Below are positions 27,473-36,072 of a DNA stretch of 64,000 nt, one piece after another. The stretch is taken from positions 3,248,001-3,312,000 of the forward strand of contig NZ_CP042467.1 in the NCBI RefSeq assembly GCF_007993755.1, read 5' to 3'. The position numbers were made by a program, and so were the translations under genes. Positions within the stretch are counted from its first letter, which is position 1. Each line of letters starts with the position of its first letter. Origin of the DNA: Microvenator marinus (lineage in GTDB: Bacteria > Myxococcota_A > Bradymonadia > Bradymonadales > Bradymonadaceae). The notes beneath the pieces were generated by a model. It was not told the origin of the DNA and did not search any database. It saw only the letters and a program-made list of their open reading frames with translations.

Positions 27473-28747
27473 ATGCAGGCATTTGAACTCATACTTCGGC
27501 TACTCGAGAAGGCTTCGGTGCTCCTGGCGGTGGCGCTGACACTTCTCATGGTCCGCCCGGCGCAAGTCTGGTTGCAGGAGACAGGCCGAGAGGCCTCCGT
27601 CCGCCGGCGTCTCTTTCTAGCCGCAGTGCTCAGTGTCGTCGCCATCTGGGGAGTCTTTCTCGGGATGTCGATCGATGGCCAGCGGTTCAACGTGCGCATG
27701 TTGGGCATCATCGTGGCGGGGTTTCTCGGTGGGCGAAAGGTCGGGTCCGTGGTGGGCCTCTTGGCGGGGCTCGTGTATGGCTGGCAAATTGGCATGCCGA
27801 TGGCGTTCTACGCGTGTGCGGCGAGCATTCTGGTGGGCGCGTTGTCTGGGTGGTGGAGCCGTAAGTTTGGGACCGGCGTGTGGACCGTGGCGCTCGGCGC
27901 GACGCTTGTACAGCTGCTCTACCACTTTGGGATCGGTGCTGTGATGGTAGCCGTAGACCCTGAGCTTGCGCTCGTGGAGGCCTCAAACCATACGCTTCAT
28001 ATCGCAAAAATTGTGGCGAACACGGTGGGCGCCGTTGTGTTCATGGCGCTGCTCACCCTGGCCGGAGATCTGGAAAAGCTGAGGGAAGAAGCTCAATCGT
28101 CCAAAGAACAGGCGCATACGGCGAAGCTCGAAGCCCTGCAATATCAGGTGCAGCCACACTTTCTTTTCAATATCTTGAACACCCTCGCGTATCTGATTCG
28201 CACGAACCCCGCGCGCGCTCGGGAGTTGACCTTGGAGCTCTCGGATTTCCTTCGATACACGCTTGCCCGCGACAAAGAAGAGACGACGCTCGCCGACGAG
28301 GTCGAGCAGATCAAACGATATGTGGAGCTCGAGCGCGCCCGCTTTGGTGATGGGCTTAAGTTTGAGGTGGGGGCGTCGGTCAAGCAGTTCAAGCATCTGA
28401 GGGTGCCGCCTTTGATTCTGCAGCCCCTTGTGGAAAACGCGATCAAGCACGCATCACGCGGGGATGAGGTCTGCGTGGAGCTGCGGCTAAGCGAAACCGA
28501 GGACGGTCTTTTGGTAGAGGTTTTGGACGATGGCCCCGGGGTGCCGACGCCGGCTCAGATGGCGGAGCCGCGTGTCAGTGGGCTTGGACTCAAGAACGTG
28601 CAGGAGCGGCTACGTAGATTCTATGCGGGTGATCCCGAGCTTGAGCTCGTGGATCGAGAAGATGGGCAGGGCGCGGTGGCGCGTTTTGTGATCCCACTTG
28701 ACCGCGGGTCGGGAGTTGAGGCAATTGCGCGCAGACTCTTGTCTTAA
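27473..28747 (+). CDS. LytS/YehU-type sensor histidine kinase, orphan
   Basis: A 424-residue membrane kinase. The N-terminal half (about 8-195) has about six hydrophobic helices of the 5TMR-LYT type, with the Gly-rich AGFLGGRKVGSVVGLLAG stretch. The kinase part has the His_kinase motif QYQVQPHFLFN with phosphoacceptor His229, and a GHKL ATPase domain with LVENAIKHA, DDGPGVP and GLGLKNV boxes. Such kinases normally partner with a LytTR response regulator next door; none is present, the next gene being an oxygenase. Ligand unknown. Divergent from pntA. Confidence 0.88.
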   Translation: MQAFELILRLLEKASVLLAVALTLLMVRPAQVWLQETGREASVRRRLFLAAVLSVVAIWGVFLGMSIDGQRFNVRMLGIIVAGFLGGRKVGSVVGLLAGLVYGWQIGMPMAFYACAASILVGALSGWWSRKFGTGVWTVALGATLVQLLYHFGIGAVMVAVDPELALVEASNHTLHIAKIVANTVGAVVFMALLTLAGDLEKLREEAQSSKEQAHTAKLEALQYQVQPHFLFNILNTLAYLIRTNPARARELTLELSDFLRYTLARDKEETTLADEVEQIKRYVELERARFGDGLKFEVGASVKQFKHLRVPPLILQPLVENAIKHASRGDEVCVELRLSETEDGLLVEVLDDGPGVPTPAQMAEPRVSGLGLKNVQERLRRFYAGDPELELVDREDGQGAVARFVIPLDRGSGVEAIARRLLS

Positions 28748-28801
28748 TTGCAGAGTATGAGTAGTTTTCCGCGCAGAGTTTCCTCCACGTAGGCAGTATC
28801 G

Positions 28802-29749
28802 ATGACCGAGCAAACGATTCCCGTAGTGAATTTGAGAGACTATACCCACGGTGGTGCCGAAGAGCGCGAAGCCTTTGTGCAGGCCCTCGGCAAGGCCCTT
28901 CAAGAGCTTGGCTTTGTGGCTGTGGACGGGCACGGCGTGCCTACGGATTTGATACACGAAAACTACCGTCTCTTTGAGTCGCTCTTTGGTCTCGATGACG
29001 AGTCGAAGCGCAAGTACGAACGCCCGGAGACCGGTCGCCAGCGCGGGTACACGTCGTTTGGCGTGGAGCACGCGAAAGGCCACGAGAAGGCGGACCTGAA
29101 GGAGTTTTGGCACGTCGGCCGTGAGCTCCCAGCCGGGCATCCTCTGGCGCGCCGCATGCCGCGAAACGAGTGGCCGAGTGAGATCGAGGACTTCCGAACC
29201 AAGACCATGGCGCTCTACACAGCCATGGATACGTGCGCACAGCACCTGCTTGAGGCGATTTCGGTCTACCTTGGCGAAGCGCCGAATGCGCTCCCGGACA
29301 TGGCCAAAGACGGGAACAGCGTGCTTCGCGTGATTCACTACCCTGTGTGCGATGGATTCGATGACCCGGGTACGATGCGTGCCGCTGCTCATGAGGATAT
29401 CAACCTGATCACGCTCCTGCCTGAAGCGACTCAGTCTGGGCTCGAGATTTTGACGCGCGATGGACAGTGGCTAGAGGTCCCGTCATTGCCAGGGCAAATG
29501 ATCGTGGATACCGGAGACATGATGCGTCGGGTGACGAATGACGTCATTCCCGCGACCACGCACCGCGTGGTGAATCCGAAGGGTACGCCCACCGATCGCT
29601 ACTCGATGCCCTTCTTTACGCACCCTCATCCGGACGCGAAGCTCAAGGTTCTGGCGTCGTGCCTCAAAGACGGCGAGGAGCCTCGGTATCCTGAGCAGAC
29701 TGCGGACGAGTATCTGATGGAGCGGCTGCGGGAGAATAAGGTTGGCTGA
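28802..29749 (+). CDS. Isopenicillin-N-synthase-like Fe(II)/2-oxoglutarate oxygenase
   Basis: A 315-residue soluble oxygenase of the IPNS/plant-dioxygenase family. N-terminal DIOX_N part starts IPVVNLRDYT and has LGFVAVDGHGVP. The iron ligands are His197 and Asp199 (AAHEDINLITLL) and His254 (TTHRVVNP); Arg266-x-Ser268 (RYSMPFF) fits 2-oxoglutarate binding. In bacteria such enzymes hydroxylate or cyclise small molecules; the substrate is not predictable here. The 3' end overlaps the AstE-like gene by 8 bases, so the two enzymes may act on the same compound. Confidence 0.88.
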   Translation: MTEQTIPVVNLRDYTHGGAEEREAFVQALGKALQELGFVAVDGHGVPTDLIHENYRLFESLFGLDDESKRKYERPETGRQRGYTSFGVEHAKGHEKADLKEFWHVGRELPAGHPLARRMPRNEWPSEIEDFRTKTMALYTAMDTCAQHLLEAISVYLGEAPNALPDMAKDGNSVLRVIHYPVCDGFDDPGTMRAAAHEDINLITLLPEATQSGLEILTRDGQWLEVPSLPGQMIVDTGDMMRRVTNDVIPATTHRVVNPKGTPTDRYSMPFFTHPHPDAKLKVLASCLKDGEEPRYPEQTADEYLMERLRENKVG

Positions 29750-30677
29750 TTTCGAGATCGCCGGCCATGAGATACCGCCCGGGGTTCGGTCTGAGATTAT
29801 GATCGATATCGGTAGACTTCCTGATTTTACGGAAGTCGATATGCGAGTGAAGGTGATCCGTGGCGTGGAAGATGGGCCGACTGTCTTCGTGACCGCATGT
29901 ATTCATGGGGACGAGGTCAATGGGCTTGAAGTCGTGCGCAAGCTCGGTCGCGCGCTCAACCCGCAGGAGCTCGCCGGTACCGTGATTCTGGTGCCGATCG
30001 TCAACGTCTTCGGCTTCATACAAAAGTCGCGATATCTGCCGGACAGGCGAGATCTAAACCGGTCGTTTCCTGGGAGCACACGGGGGTCGATGGCTTCGCA
30101 GCTTGCGAACAAGGTGATCGAGCATGTGGTGTGTAAGTCCGACGTCGGGATTGACCTGCATACTGGACCCGAGGGGCGTTTTAACCTTCCGCAGGCCTGG
30201 GTGAACCACGAATGGCCCGAAGCCCGGGAGTTGGCTCAGGCCTTTGGGATGCCTTACACGCTCAAGGACTCGCCGCGCGACGGCTCGCTTAGAAAGGCTG
30301 CTCAGGGCCTCGGTGTGCCCGTGGTGCTCTTTGAGGGCGGCGAGGGCCTGCGATTTGAGAAGCCGGCCATTCAGCAGGCCTTTGAGGGCGTGCTACGCGT
30401 ACTTGGCGCCAAAGGCATGATCGAAAAGATGCCCGAGACGGAGACGATTTGGGTCGAAAATACGCGTTGGGTCAGGGCACGCCGCGCGGGTGTGCTTCGT
30501 CCCAAGGTGCGTAGCGGTGATCAGGTGGAGGAGTCCATGAGCCTTGGGTCGGTGGGCGATCCGTTTGGTTCCAAGCTCTTCAAGATCAGTGCCCCCAAGT
30601 CCGGCGTGGTGCTCTCTCACGCGACTTCACCGCTGGTGAACAAGGGCGACGCCATCTTCAGGATCGGAACCCTCTAA
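29742..30677 (+). CDS. Succinylglutamate desuccinylase/aspartoacylase family hydrolase
   Basis: A 311-residue zinc carboxypeptidase-fold amidohydrolase that releases acyl groups from N-acyl amino acids or related amides. Zinc ligands His55 and Glu58 (IHGDEVNG) and His140 (GIDLHTGPEG) are visible, with substrate-binding DRRDLNRSFPG (102-111) and a likely catalytic Glu in VVLFEGGEG near 205. A C-terminal beta-barrel-like extension (about 240-311) is typical of AstE-like proteins. Start is a TTG at 29742 behind GGAGAATAAGG, overlapping the oxygenase stop. No arginine-catabolic ast genes are nearby. Confidence 0.87.
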   Translation: MADFEIAGHEIPPGVRSEIMIDIGRLPDFTEVDMRVKVIRGVEDGPTVFVTACIHGDEVNGLEVVRKLGRALNPQELAGTVILVPIVNVFGFIQKSRYLPDRRDLNRSFPGSTRGSMASQLANKVIEHVVCKSDVGIDLHTGPEGRFNLPQAWVNHEWPEARELAQAFGMPYTLKDSPRDGSLRKAAQGLGVPVVLFEGGEGLRFEKPAIQQAFEGVLRVLGAKGMIEKMPETETIWVENTRWVRARRAGVLRPKVRSGDQVEESMSLGSVGDPFGSKLFKISAPKSGVVLSHATSPLVNKGDAIFRIGTL

Positions 30678-30680
30678 CAC

Positions 30681-31154
30681 TCATTCTCTCTTGGTCAGAC
30701 GTGACATTTCTGGAATGCATGTGGAGGAGGATCTAGGACAGGTGATCGTGAGTTCATTCATGGATGAGTTTGATGGCCTAACCTCAATCAGCTCGCCAGC
30801 AACTAAAATCGCCAGGTCATCGCCAGACGTGGTCAGTTTTTCAAGACGAGAAACGCCTTCGGGGCCGAGTTTAATGCGATACCTCATAGTGCTGCGCGTC
30901 GGGTATCTAGATATACGCAGGAAGTAGAACTCATTGACTGCGTCGGGTTGGGAGAGCAGGTGCCAGCGACCATCGGGCCCCTGACGCATGTCTCGCTCTT
31001 GGGCATCGGGCATCGCTTGGATAAGTTCGTCCTTGGCAGACGCCGATGCTTCAATCCGCATGACTCCGGTTTCCATGGGTACCAGAGCATCAAGGGCATG
31101 CGCTGATGAAGTCAGCAAGGCAAGGACTGCAAGAATTGGGTAAAAGAGTTTCAT
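30681..31154 (-). CDS. Small exported protein, unknown
   Basis: No family recognised. 157 residues from an ATG at 31154 with GGAG 6 bases upstream. Signal peptide MKLFYPILAVLALLTSSAHA is followed by a mature domain with a hydrophobic-alternating (beta-rich) pattern and two Cys near the C-terminus (TCPRSSSTC) that could form a disulphide loop. It converges with the AstE-like gene (3 bases between stops) and is divergent from the MopE-like lipoprotein gene. Confidence 0.65.
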   Translation of the reverse strand: MKLFYPILAVLALLTSSAHALDALVPMETGVMRIEASASAKDELIQAMPDAQERDMRQGPDGRWHLLSQPDAVNEFYFLRISRYPTRSTMRYRIKLGPEGVSRLEKLTTSGDDLAILVAGELIEVRPSNSSMNELTITCPRSSSTCIPEMSRLTKRE

Positions 31155-31283
31155 ATTTATCTCCAAAGGACAGGTAGCCAGAACGTGTGGGGTTGGACTT
31201 TGGATTTAAGAAAAGTGTGCCTCTTGATTGGTTAGCTCGATTTTTGTAAGTTCCGGCGCCAATTTCGATGTAACGGGTGTTGT

Positions 31284-32726
31284 ATGCTCAAATACGTTCT
31301 TATCTTATCTCTAATCCTCAGCGCGTGCGGGTCCGACGACCCGACCGAAGAAGAGGGTATGCCCAATGAAACCGAGGATTTGAGAGATACGACGCCTCCG
31401 CCAGAGATGCCTCCGGTAGATGAGAACGAGCCTGAGCCAGAACCCGAGCCTGAGCCGGAACCCGAGCCTGAGCCGGAACCCGAGCCTGAGCCGGAACCTG
31501 AACCGTGTGAGTGTACGGTGGGCTTTACGCAATGCCAGGGAGACCTTGAGCAGATGTGCGAGCCTGATCCCTCAAGCACTGACGAGACGTGTGGAAAGTG
31601 GGGCACAGCCATGGAGTGCGCATCGCCGCAACAGGTCTGTATTCTGACCATGTGCGCTACGCCCGACGGTTGCGTGGATGAGGACGGTGACGGATACGGC
31701 AATGGCTGTGATCCTGGGCCGGATTGCGATGATGCGGATGCCACCGTTTACCCTGGGGCGCCGGAGCTCTGTGACGGTAAAGACAATGCATGTACCGGTG
31801 TAGTGGATGGCGGTTTGGACGTTGGGGAGTCCTGTTCGGTGGGAGTTGGAGCCTGTGAAGTCACCGGAGCCTTTATCTGTGATGCTTCGAGTGCGATCGT
31901 CTGTGATGCCGTGGCTGCCGCGCCGGGCGTCGAGATTTGCGACGGAATCGACAACGATTGTGACGGCGAGACGGATGAGGACGACGTGTGCGGCTCGTCT
32001 TTCTGCGACCTGGATTTTAACGAGCCGAATGACTCCGTTGCTACGGCAACGCTGTTGGGCGCGGGTTCGATGACGGTCGGGATTAGTTGTGACGCCGATG
32101 TAGACTATTTTGCTCTCGATGTGACGCCAAACCGGGCGTATCGGTTGAATCTCCCCTACTACGACACCCTTGGGGATGTGGATGTGGAGGTCTTGGCGAA
32201 CGGCACGACCCCGGTTGGGACTGGCGCTACCTTCGGGAGCGGGCTTCGGGTATCGTTCACGGCACAGGCAGGAAGCACTTATGTTGCGCGTGTGAGCAAC
32301 GTTTCCGCTACGGACACCTACTACCAGATATCGCTCGTCGAAGAGCTCTCGTCCTGCCAAAACGAGGATATCTTTGCGCCGAATCAATCGCGTTCGACCG
32401 CTTCGTTGTTGCTCCCGGAGTGGTACATCGACGGCGGGGTGTGCGCCAACACAAGCGATTGGTACAATCTTGGGTCCCTGGAAGTCGGGGATGGCGTGGA
32501 CGTCTACCTCGATATGGCGGCACCAATCGTGGGCGATCTGGACCTATACCTCTGGAACGATCCAGACGGAGATGGGAACTTTACCATCGCGGGCTCATCG
32601 CTACGTCCGGAGGGTGTAGACGAGGATCTCTATCACGTGGTTTCCGTGGCGGGTCCTTACTATATTCAGGTTACGGGTTATCTCGGTGACCCCGGCCCGT
32701 ACCTGCTCGAGTACTACCTCGACTGA
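31284..32726 (+). CDS. Lipoprotein with EP repeat and MopE-like metal-binding motifs
   Basis: A 480-residue outer-surface lipoprotein: lipobox LSAC (Cys15), an acidic part, a Glu-Pro repeat (49-74), then a Cys-rich region with MopE-type putative metal-binding motifs (DEDGDGYGN, DCDDADATVYPGAPELCDG and GIDNDCDGETDED). The C-terminal half (about 255-480) holds two PPC-like beta-sandwich domains (EPNDSVATATLL; DVDYFALDV; DWYNLGSLEVGD). Such architectures are frequent in Myxococcota-like genomes and presumably bind metal or surface ligands. No neighbour points to a pathway. Confidence 0.82.
   Translation: MLKYVLILSLILSACGSDDPTEEEGMPNETEDLRDTTPPPEMPPVDENEPEPEPEPEPEPEPEPEPEPEPEPEPCECTVGFTQCQGDLEQMCEPDPSSTDETCGKWGTAMECASPQQVCILTMCATPDGCVDEDGDGYGNGCDPGPDCDDADATVYPGAPELCDGKDNACTGVVDGGLDVGESCSVGVGACEVTGAFICDASSAIVCDAVAAAPGVEICDGIDNDCDGETDEDDVCGSSFCDLDFNEPNDSVATATLLGAGSMTVGISCDADVDYFALDVTPNRAYRLNLPYYDTLGDVDVEVLANGTTPVGTGATFGSGLRVSFTAQAGSTYVARVSNVSATDTYYQISLVEELSSCQNEDIFAPNQSRSTASLLLPEWYIDGGVCANTSDWYNLGSLEVGDGVDVYLDMAAPIVGDLDLYLWNDPDGDGNFTIAGSSLRPEGVDEDLYHVVSVAGPYYIQVTGYLGDPGPYLLEYYLD
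31428..31505 (+). repeat. Tandem repeat encoding Glu-Pro dipeptides
   Basis: Nearly perfect 18-base units (gagcctgagccggaaccc) repeated about four times encode 13 consecutive EP dipeptides, a rigid spacer lifting the C-terminal domains from the membrane. Copy number may vary between strains. Confidence 0.85.
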
Positions 32727-32827
32727 CGCATAAGTTGCACAAATAGGCGCACTGAGTTTCTGCTTTGATTTAGCGGCCTGACGTCGTAAAAGAGGCGCCA
32801 TAAATTGATTTCTCGCCTGGAGAGAAC

Positions 32828-34462
32828 ATGGTTAGAATTTTTGGATCATTTCTGGTGTGCCTCGCAGCCGCCCTATTGGCCTCACCTGTAGTTGCTCAGG
32901 AAACAGAAGCTCCCGCTGAAGAAGCGCCGGAATCGGAAGAGAGCCTGACTGAGGATACCGAAGAGACAGAGGATGAGGACGAGGAAGAAGACGAGGTTCG
33001 TGAGAGCGCTGACGGCTCCTATGAGTGGAAACCCTCATGGGGTGTAGGTCTCGAGGTCGGCTTCTGGTTCATGGAGATGGAGCGTTGGAACGCCCAACTC
33101 ATTGAGCCTAATGGAGAAACACCGTTCGACCAAACTGGCCTATGGCATTTCGACCTCTTCGTTGAGGCGTCGCTTTTGGAGAACACGCGTATCTCGCTTT
33201 TCGGTGGCTTTCAGACGCCGTTTGGTGACAACCCGAGCCTCTCGGCTTGGTACGTGGGTCTTGAGCCAGCGTTCGCGTTCCGACGGGATATGTGGGAAGT
33301 CGCGTTGGGTGTCGGTGTTGGATTCGGCGCTGTGAGCAACGAGTATCAGAGCGGCAACAGCCTCGACGCAAGCCTTGTCCTGATGCGGCCCTTCCTTGAA
33401 GTTCGTCGCTACCTCACAGACTGGATGGGCGTGTACGGCCGTTTTGGATTCAACCAATGGCTTATCAGCGATCCTGAGCTCGACGGCCTGCTCTTCACTG
33501 TTGCCGGTGACGAGTCCAGCGTAGGAGTCAATCCTGACAACCTGAACGAGGGTGGTCCATTCCTCGCACTTGGTGTGCGTTTTGGCTCATACCCAGAGCA
33601 TGTGCGTGAGATCGGGGATACCGATGGCGACGGCCTCTTGGATGACATCGACGAGTGTCCTGAGGATCCAGAAGATTTCGACAACTTCGAAGATACCGAC
33701 GGTTGCCCTGATTTGGACAACGATAACGACGGGATTCTCGACGTTGACGACAAGTGCCCAGATGTGGCTGGCATTGCTGAGCTCGGAGGATGTCCTGCTG
33801 AGGACACCGACGGTGATGGCATCTCGAACCACCTCGACAAATGTCCAGACGTGGCGGGTGTGGCTGAACTTGAGGGCTGCCCGATTCTCGACGGCGACAA
33901 CGACGGAATTCCTGACCACAAGGACAAATGTCCTGAGAAGGCGGGAGTGCCTGAGAAAGAAGGCTGTCCATACGATCGCGTTCAGGTCACCATGGCCAAG
34001 ATCGAGATTTTGGATAAGGTCTTTTTCGACCTCGACAAGGCCACGATCAAGGAAGAGTCGTTCAGCCTCCTCGACGAAGTTGCATCAACGATTAACGCCT
34101 ACCCACGCATCAAGTTGATCGAGGTGCAAGGGCACACTGACCATGCGGGTAGAGCGGCGTACAACAAGGATCTCTCAGCACGCCGTGCACAATCGGTCGT
34201 GGACTACTTGATCTCCAAGGGCGTTCAGACCGACCGGCTCGTCTCGAAGGGTTATGGAATGGAGCAACCCCTGGTTCCGCTGCCAGAGAATGGCAAGGAG
34301 ACGCCTGAGGGAGCGGAGAAGAACCGTCGCGTGGAGTTCGTGATCCTCGAGCAAGAGGAAGTCACCAAAGAGGTGCCTGAGAACGAATTGCCAGCAGAAG
34401 AGAAGATCGAGAACGTTGAGCCAGTTGAAGGCGAGCCTACGGAAGGCGAGTCCGCTGAGTGA
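32828..34462 (+). CDS. OmpA-family outer-membrane protein with TSP3 repeats
   Basis: A 544-residue envelope protein: signal peptide 1-23 (cut after VVA), an acidic stretch (30-60), a predicted beta-barrel (about 68-255) with aromatic girdle residues, calcium-binding thrombospondin type-3 repeats (264-381; DTDGDGLLDD, DNDNDGILDVDDKCPD and others), then an OmpA-like peptidoglycan-binding domain (390-500; QGHTDHAGRAAYN, LSARRAQSVVDYL, KNRRVEF) and an acidic tail. It should link the outer membrane to the wall. GGAGAG precedes the start and a strong terminator follows. Confidence 0.9.
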   Translation: MVRIFGSFLVCLAAALLASPVVAQETEAPAEEAPESEESLTEDTEETEDEDEEEDEVRESADGSYEWKPSWGVGLEVGFWFMEMERWNAQLIEPNGETPFDQTGLWHFDLFVEASLLENTRISLFGGFQTPFGDNPSLSAWYVGLEPAFAFRRDMWEVALGVGVGFGAVSNEYQSGNSLDASLVLMRPFLEVRRYLTDWMGVYGRFGFNQWLISDPELDGLLFTVAGDESSVGVNPDNLNEGGPFLALGVRFGSYPEHVREIGDTDGDGLLDDIDECPEDPEDFDNFEDTDGCPDLDNDNDGILDVDDKCPDVAGIAELGGCPAEDTDGDGISNHLDKCPDVAGVAELEGCPILDGDNDGIPDHKDKCPEKAGVPEKEGCPYDRVQVTMAKIEILDKVFFDLDKATIKEESFSLLDEVASTINAYPRIKLIEVQGHTDHAGRAAYNKDLSARRAQSVVDYLISKGVQTDRLVSKGYGMEQPLVPLPENGKETPEGAEKNRRVEFVILEQEEVTKEVPENELPAEEKIENVEPVEGEPTEGESAE

Positions 34463-34490
34463 TGGTTGGTTACTTCTGAGTTCTAAATGA

Positions 34491-34521
34491 GCCTCCACGC
34501 CAGCGTGGGGGCTTTCTTTTT
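34491..34521 (+). terminator. Rho-independent terminator
   Basis: GCCTCCACGC-CA-GCGTGGGGGC pairs over its whole length (one G-U pair) and is followed by TTTCTTTTT. It ends the OmpA-TSP3 transcript. Its T-tract stops 10 bases before the start codon of the amidohydrolase. Confidence 0.85.
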
Positions 34522-34530
34522 GGAAAATGT

Positions 34531-36072
34531 ATGAAGACACTTTTTGAGCATGAGACGATCTACGTAGACCCAAATGGAACGCGTACGGACGCGCTCCTGG
34601 TGGAGGCCGGTCGCATTCTGGCGATCGGCGAGGAGGCCCGCAGTGCAGCTACGGACGAGCGAGTGGTGCTCGAGGGAGCCTGTTTGGTCCCGGGTCTGAC
34701 CGACGCGCACATACATCTCTGGGGCCTTGGGCAACGCTCACTTGGTAGTCCAATTGTGGAGCTGCGTGGAGCGTCGGGGCCCGAGGAGTTGCTGCAGAGG
34801 CTGCGTGGTGCAGCCTTATGGGATGGGTGGGTCTTCGGTATGGGCTGGGACGAGAACCTCTGGGGGGATAGCCGACTTAGCCTGAGCCAACTTGATGAGG
34901 CCTTCCCCAATGTCCCGGTGTGTTTGAGGCGAATCGACGGTCATGCGTTTTGGGTGAACTCGCTCGCGCTGCGCCTGGCGGGCATTGACGAAACTACACA
35001 GATGCCGGGCGGCGAGTGCGTGAAAGTGGGTGGGCTTCTCACAGGGTTGCTCGTGGATAAGGCGATGGAACCGGTGTCCGCGATACTGCCTACGGTTCCG
35101 GAGAGTGAGGATGAGGCTGTCTATAGGGAGAGCGTTTCCCGACTGCGAAGCTTTGGTATTACGGGGGCTCATAAGGCGTGGATGCCCGCCAACCGCATGG
35201 GCATGTTGGAGCGATTGAAGGCGCAAGGGGAGTTGGGGATACGTCTCTATCTCTTCCTAGATGGCATGGATCCGGATTTACACGAGGTCTTTGATAGCGG
35301 TCCCTATGGTGACGTGGACCTTGGCGTGGGTTGTGTGAAGTTCTTCGCGGACGGTGCGATGGGGTCGCGTGGTGCGCGTCTTTTTGAGCCGTACCGGGAT
35401 TCTGGTCGTGGAGTTTGGGTCCATGGACCTGAGCTTCTCAACGAGCGCATTCCGTGGTTGGCGGAGCGAGGCTGGCAGGTGGCGGTTCATGCGATCGGGG
35501 ATGAGGCGGCGTCTGCGGTATTGGACGCGTATGCCCTTGTGCCGAACGATGTGCGGAGGGCTGCCAGATTGAGACTCGAACACGCTCAGATGATGCGTGA
35601 TGCGGATATTGAGCGAATGAGGGAGCTCGGCGTGGTTCCCAGTGTGCAGTTCATTCATATGCGTTCTGACGCCGCCTGGCTTGAACAGGTGCTTTCCGCG
35701 CCTCAGCTCTTGGAGCTTTTTCGTTGGAGAGATCTCGCTGAGGCAGGGACATTGGCTGGCGGCTCGGATTTCCCGATCGAGGATCCCAACCCATGGCACG
35801 CGATTTCGTGTGCGATGACACGAAGGGACGCAAAGGGCCGAGTGTTTCACGTGGAACACGCGTTGAGCTTCAAAGAAGCTTTTGCTTCCTACACAACCGG
35901 CGCCGCGTGGGCACGGCATCAAGAGAAGTCACTCGGCAAGCTTGAACCCGGATTTTTCGCTGACTTTGCGATCTTGGACAGAGATCCATTTAGCTCTAGT
36001 GCGGAGGAGATTTGGGAAATGAATTGTCTAGGTGTCGCGCTCGGTGGTGACCTTGATCTCTTTGCCTCCTAA
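34531..36072 (+). CDS. YtcJ-like metal-dependent amidohydrolase
   Basis: A 513-residue amidohydrolase-superfamily enzyme. The metal site starts with DAHIHLWG (His60, His62). Further ligands are likely in the KFFADGAMGSRGA, QVAVHAIGDEA, LEHAQMM and GGSDFPIE motifs, all typical of the YtcJ/AepA group. These enzymes hydrolyse amide or formamide-like bonds; the substrate is unknown. Because a terminator ends 10 bases upstream, its own promoter must lie within or before the hairpin, or expression depends on read-through. A parS-like site is inside the gene at 35843. It overlaps the convergent TPR gene by 4 bases. Confidence 0.88.
   Translation: MKTLFEHETIYVDPNGTRTDALLVEAGRILAIGEEARSAATDERVVLEGACLVPGLTDAHIHLWGLGQRSLGSPIVELRGASGPEELLQRLRGAALWDGWVFGMGWDENLWGDSRLSLSQLDEAFPNVPVCLRRIDGHAFWVNSLALRLAGIDETTQMPGGECVKVGGLLTGLLVDKAMEPVSAILPTVPESEDEAVYRESVSRLRSFGITGAHKAWMPANRMGMLERLKAQGELGIRLYLFLDGMDPDLHEVFDSGPYGDVDLGVGCVKFFADGAMGSRGARLFEPYRDSGRGVWVHGPELLNERIPWLAERGWQVAVHAIGDEAASAVLDAYALVPNDVRRAARLRLEHAQMMRDADIERMRELGVVPSVQFIHMRSDAAWLEQVLSAPQLLELFRWRDLAEAGTLAGGSDFPIEDPNPWHAISCAMTRRDAKGRVFHVEHALSFKEAFASYTTGAAWARHQEKSLGKLEPGFFADFAILDRDPFSSSAEEIWEMNCLGVALGGDLDLFAS
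35843..35858 (+). other. parS-like ParB-binding site 1
   Basis: TGTTTCACGTGGAACA differs at one position from the bacterial parS consensus TGTTTCACGTGAAACA. It lies inside the amidohydrolase gene. The same 16-mer occurs in the opposite orientation at 37550. Confidence 0.8.

Noticed and set aside
31428-31505. Repeat as a CRISPR array
   Set aside because: Units are contiguous with no spacers and encode EP dipeptides in frame; no cas genes.
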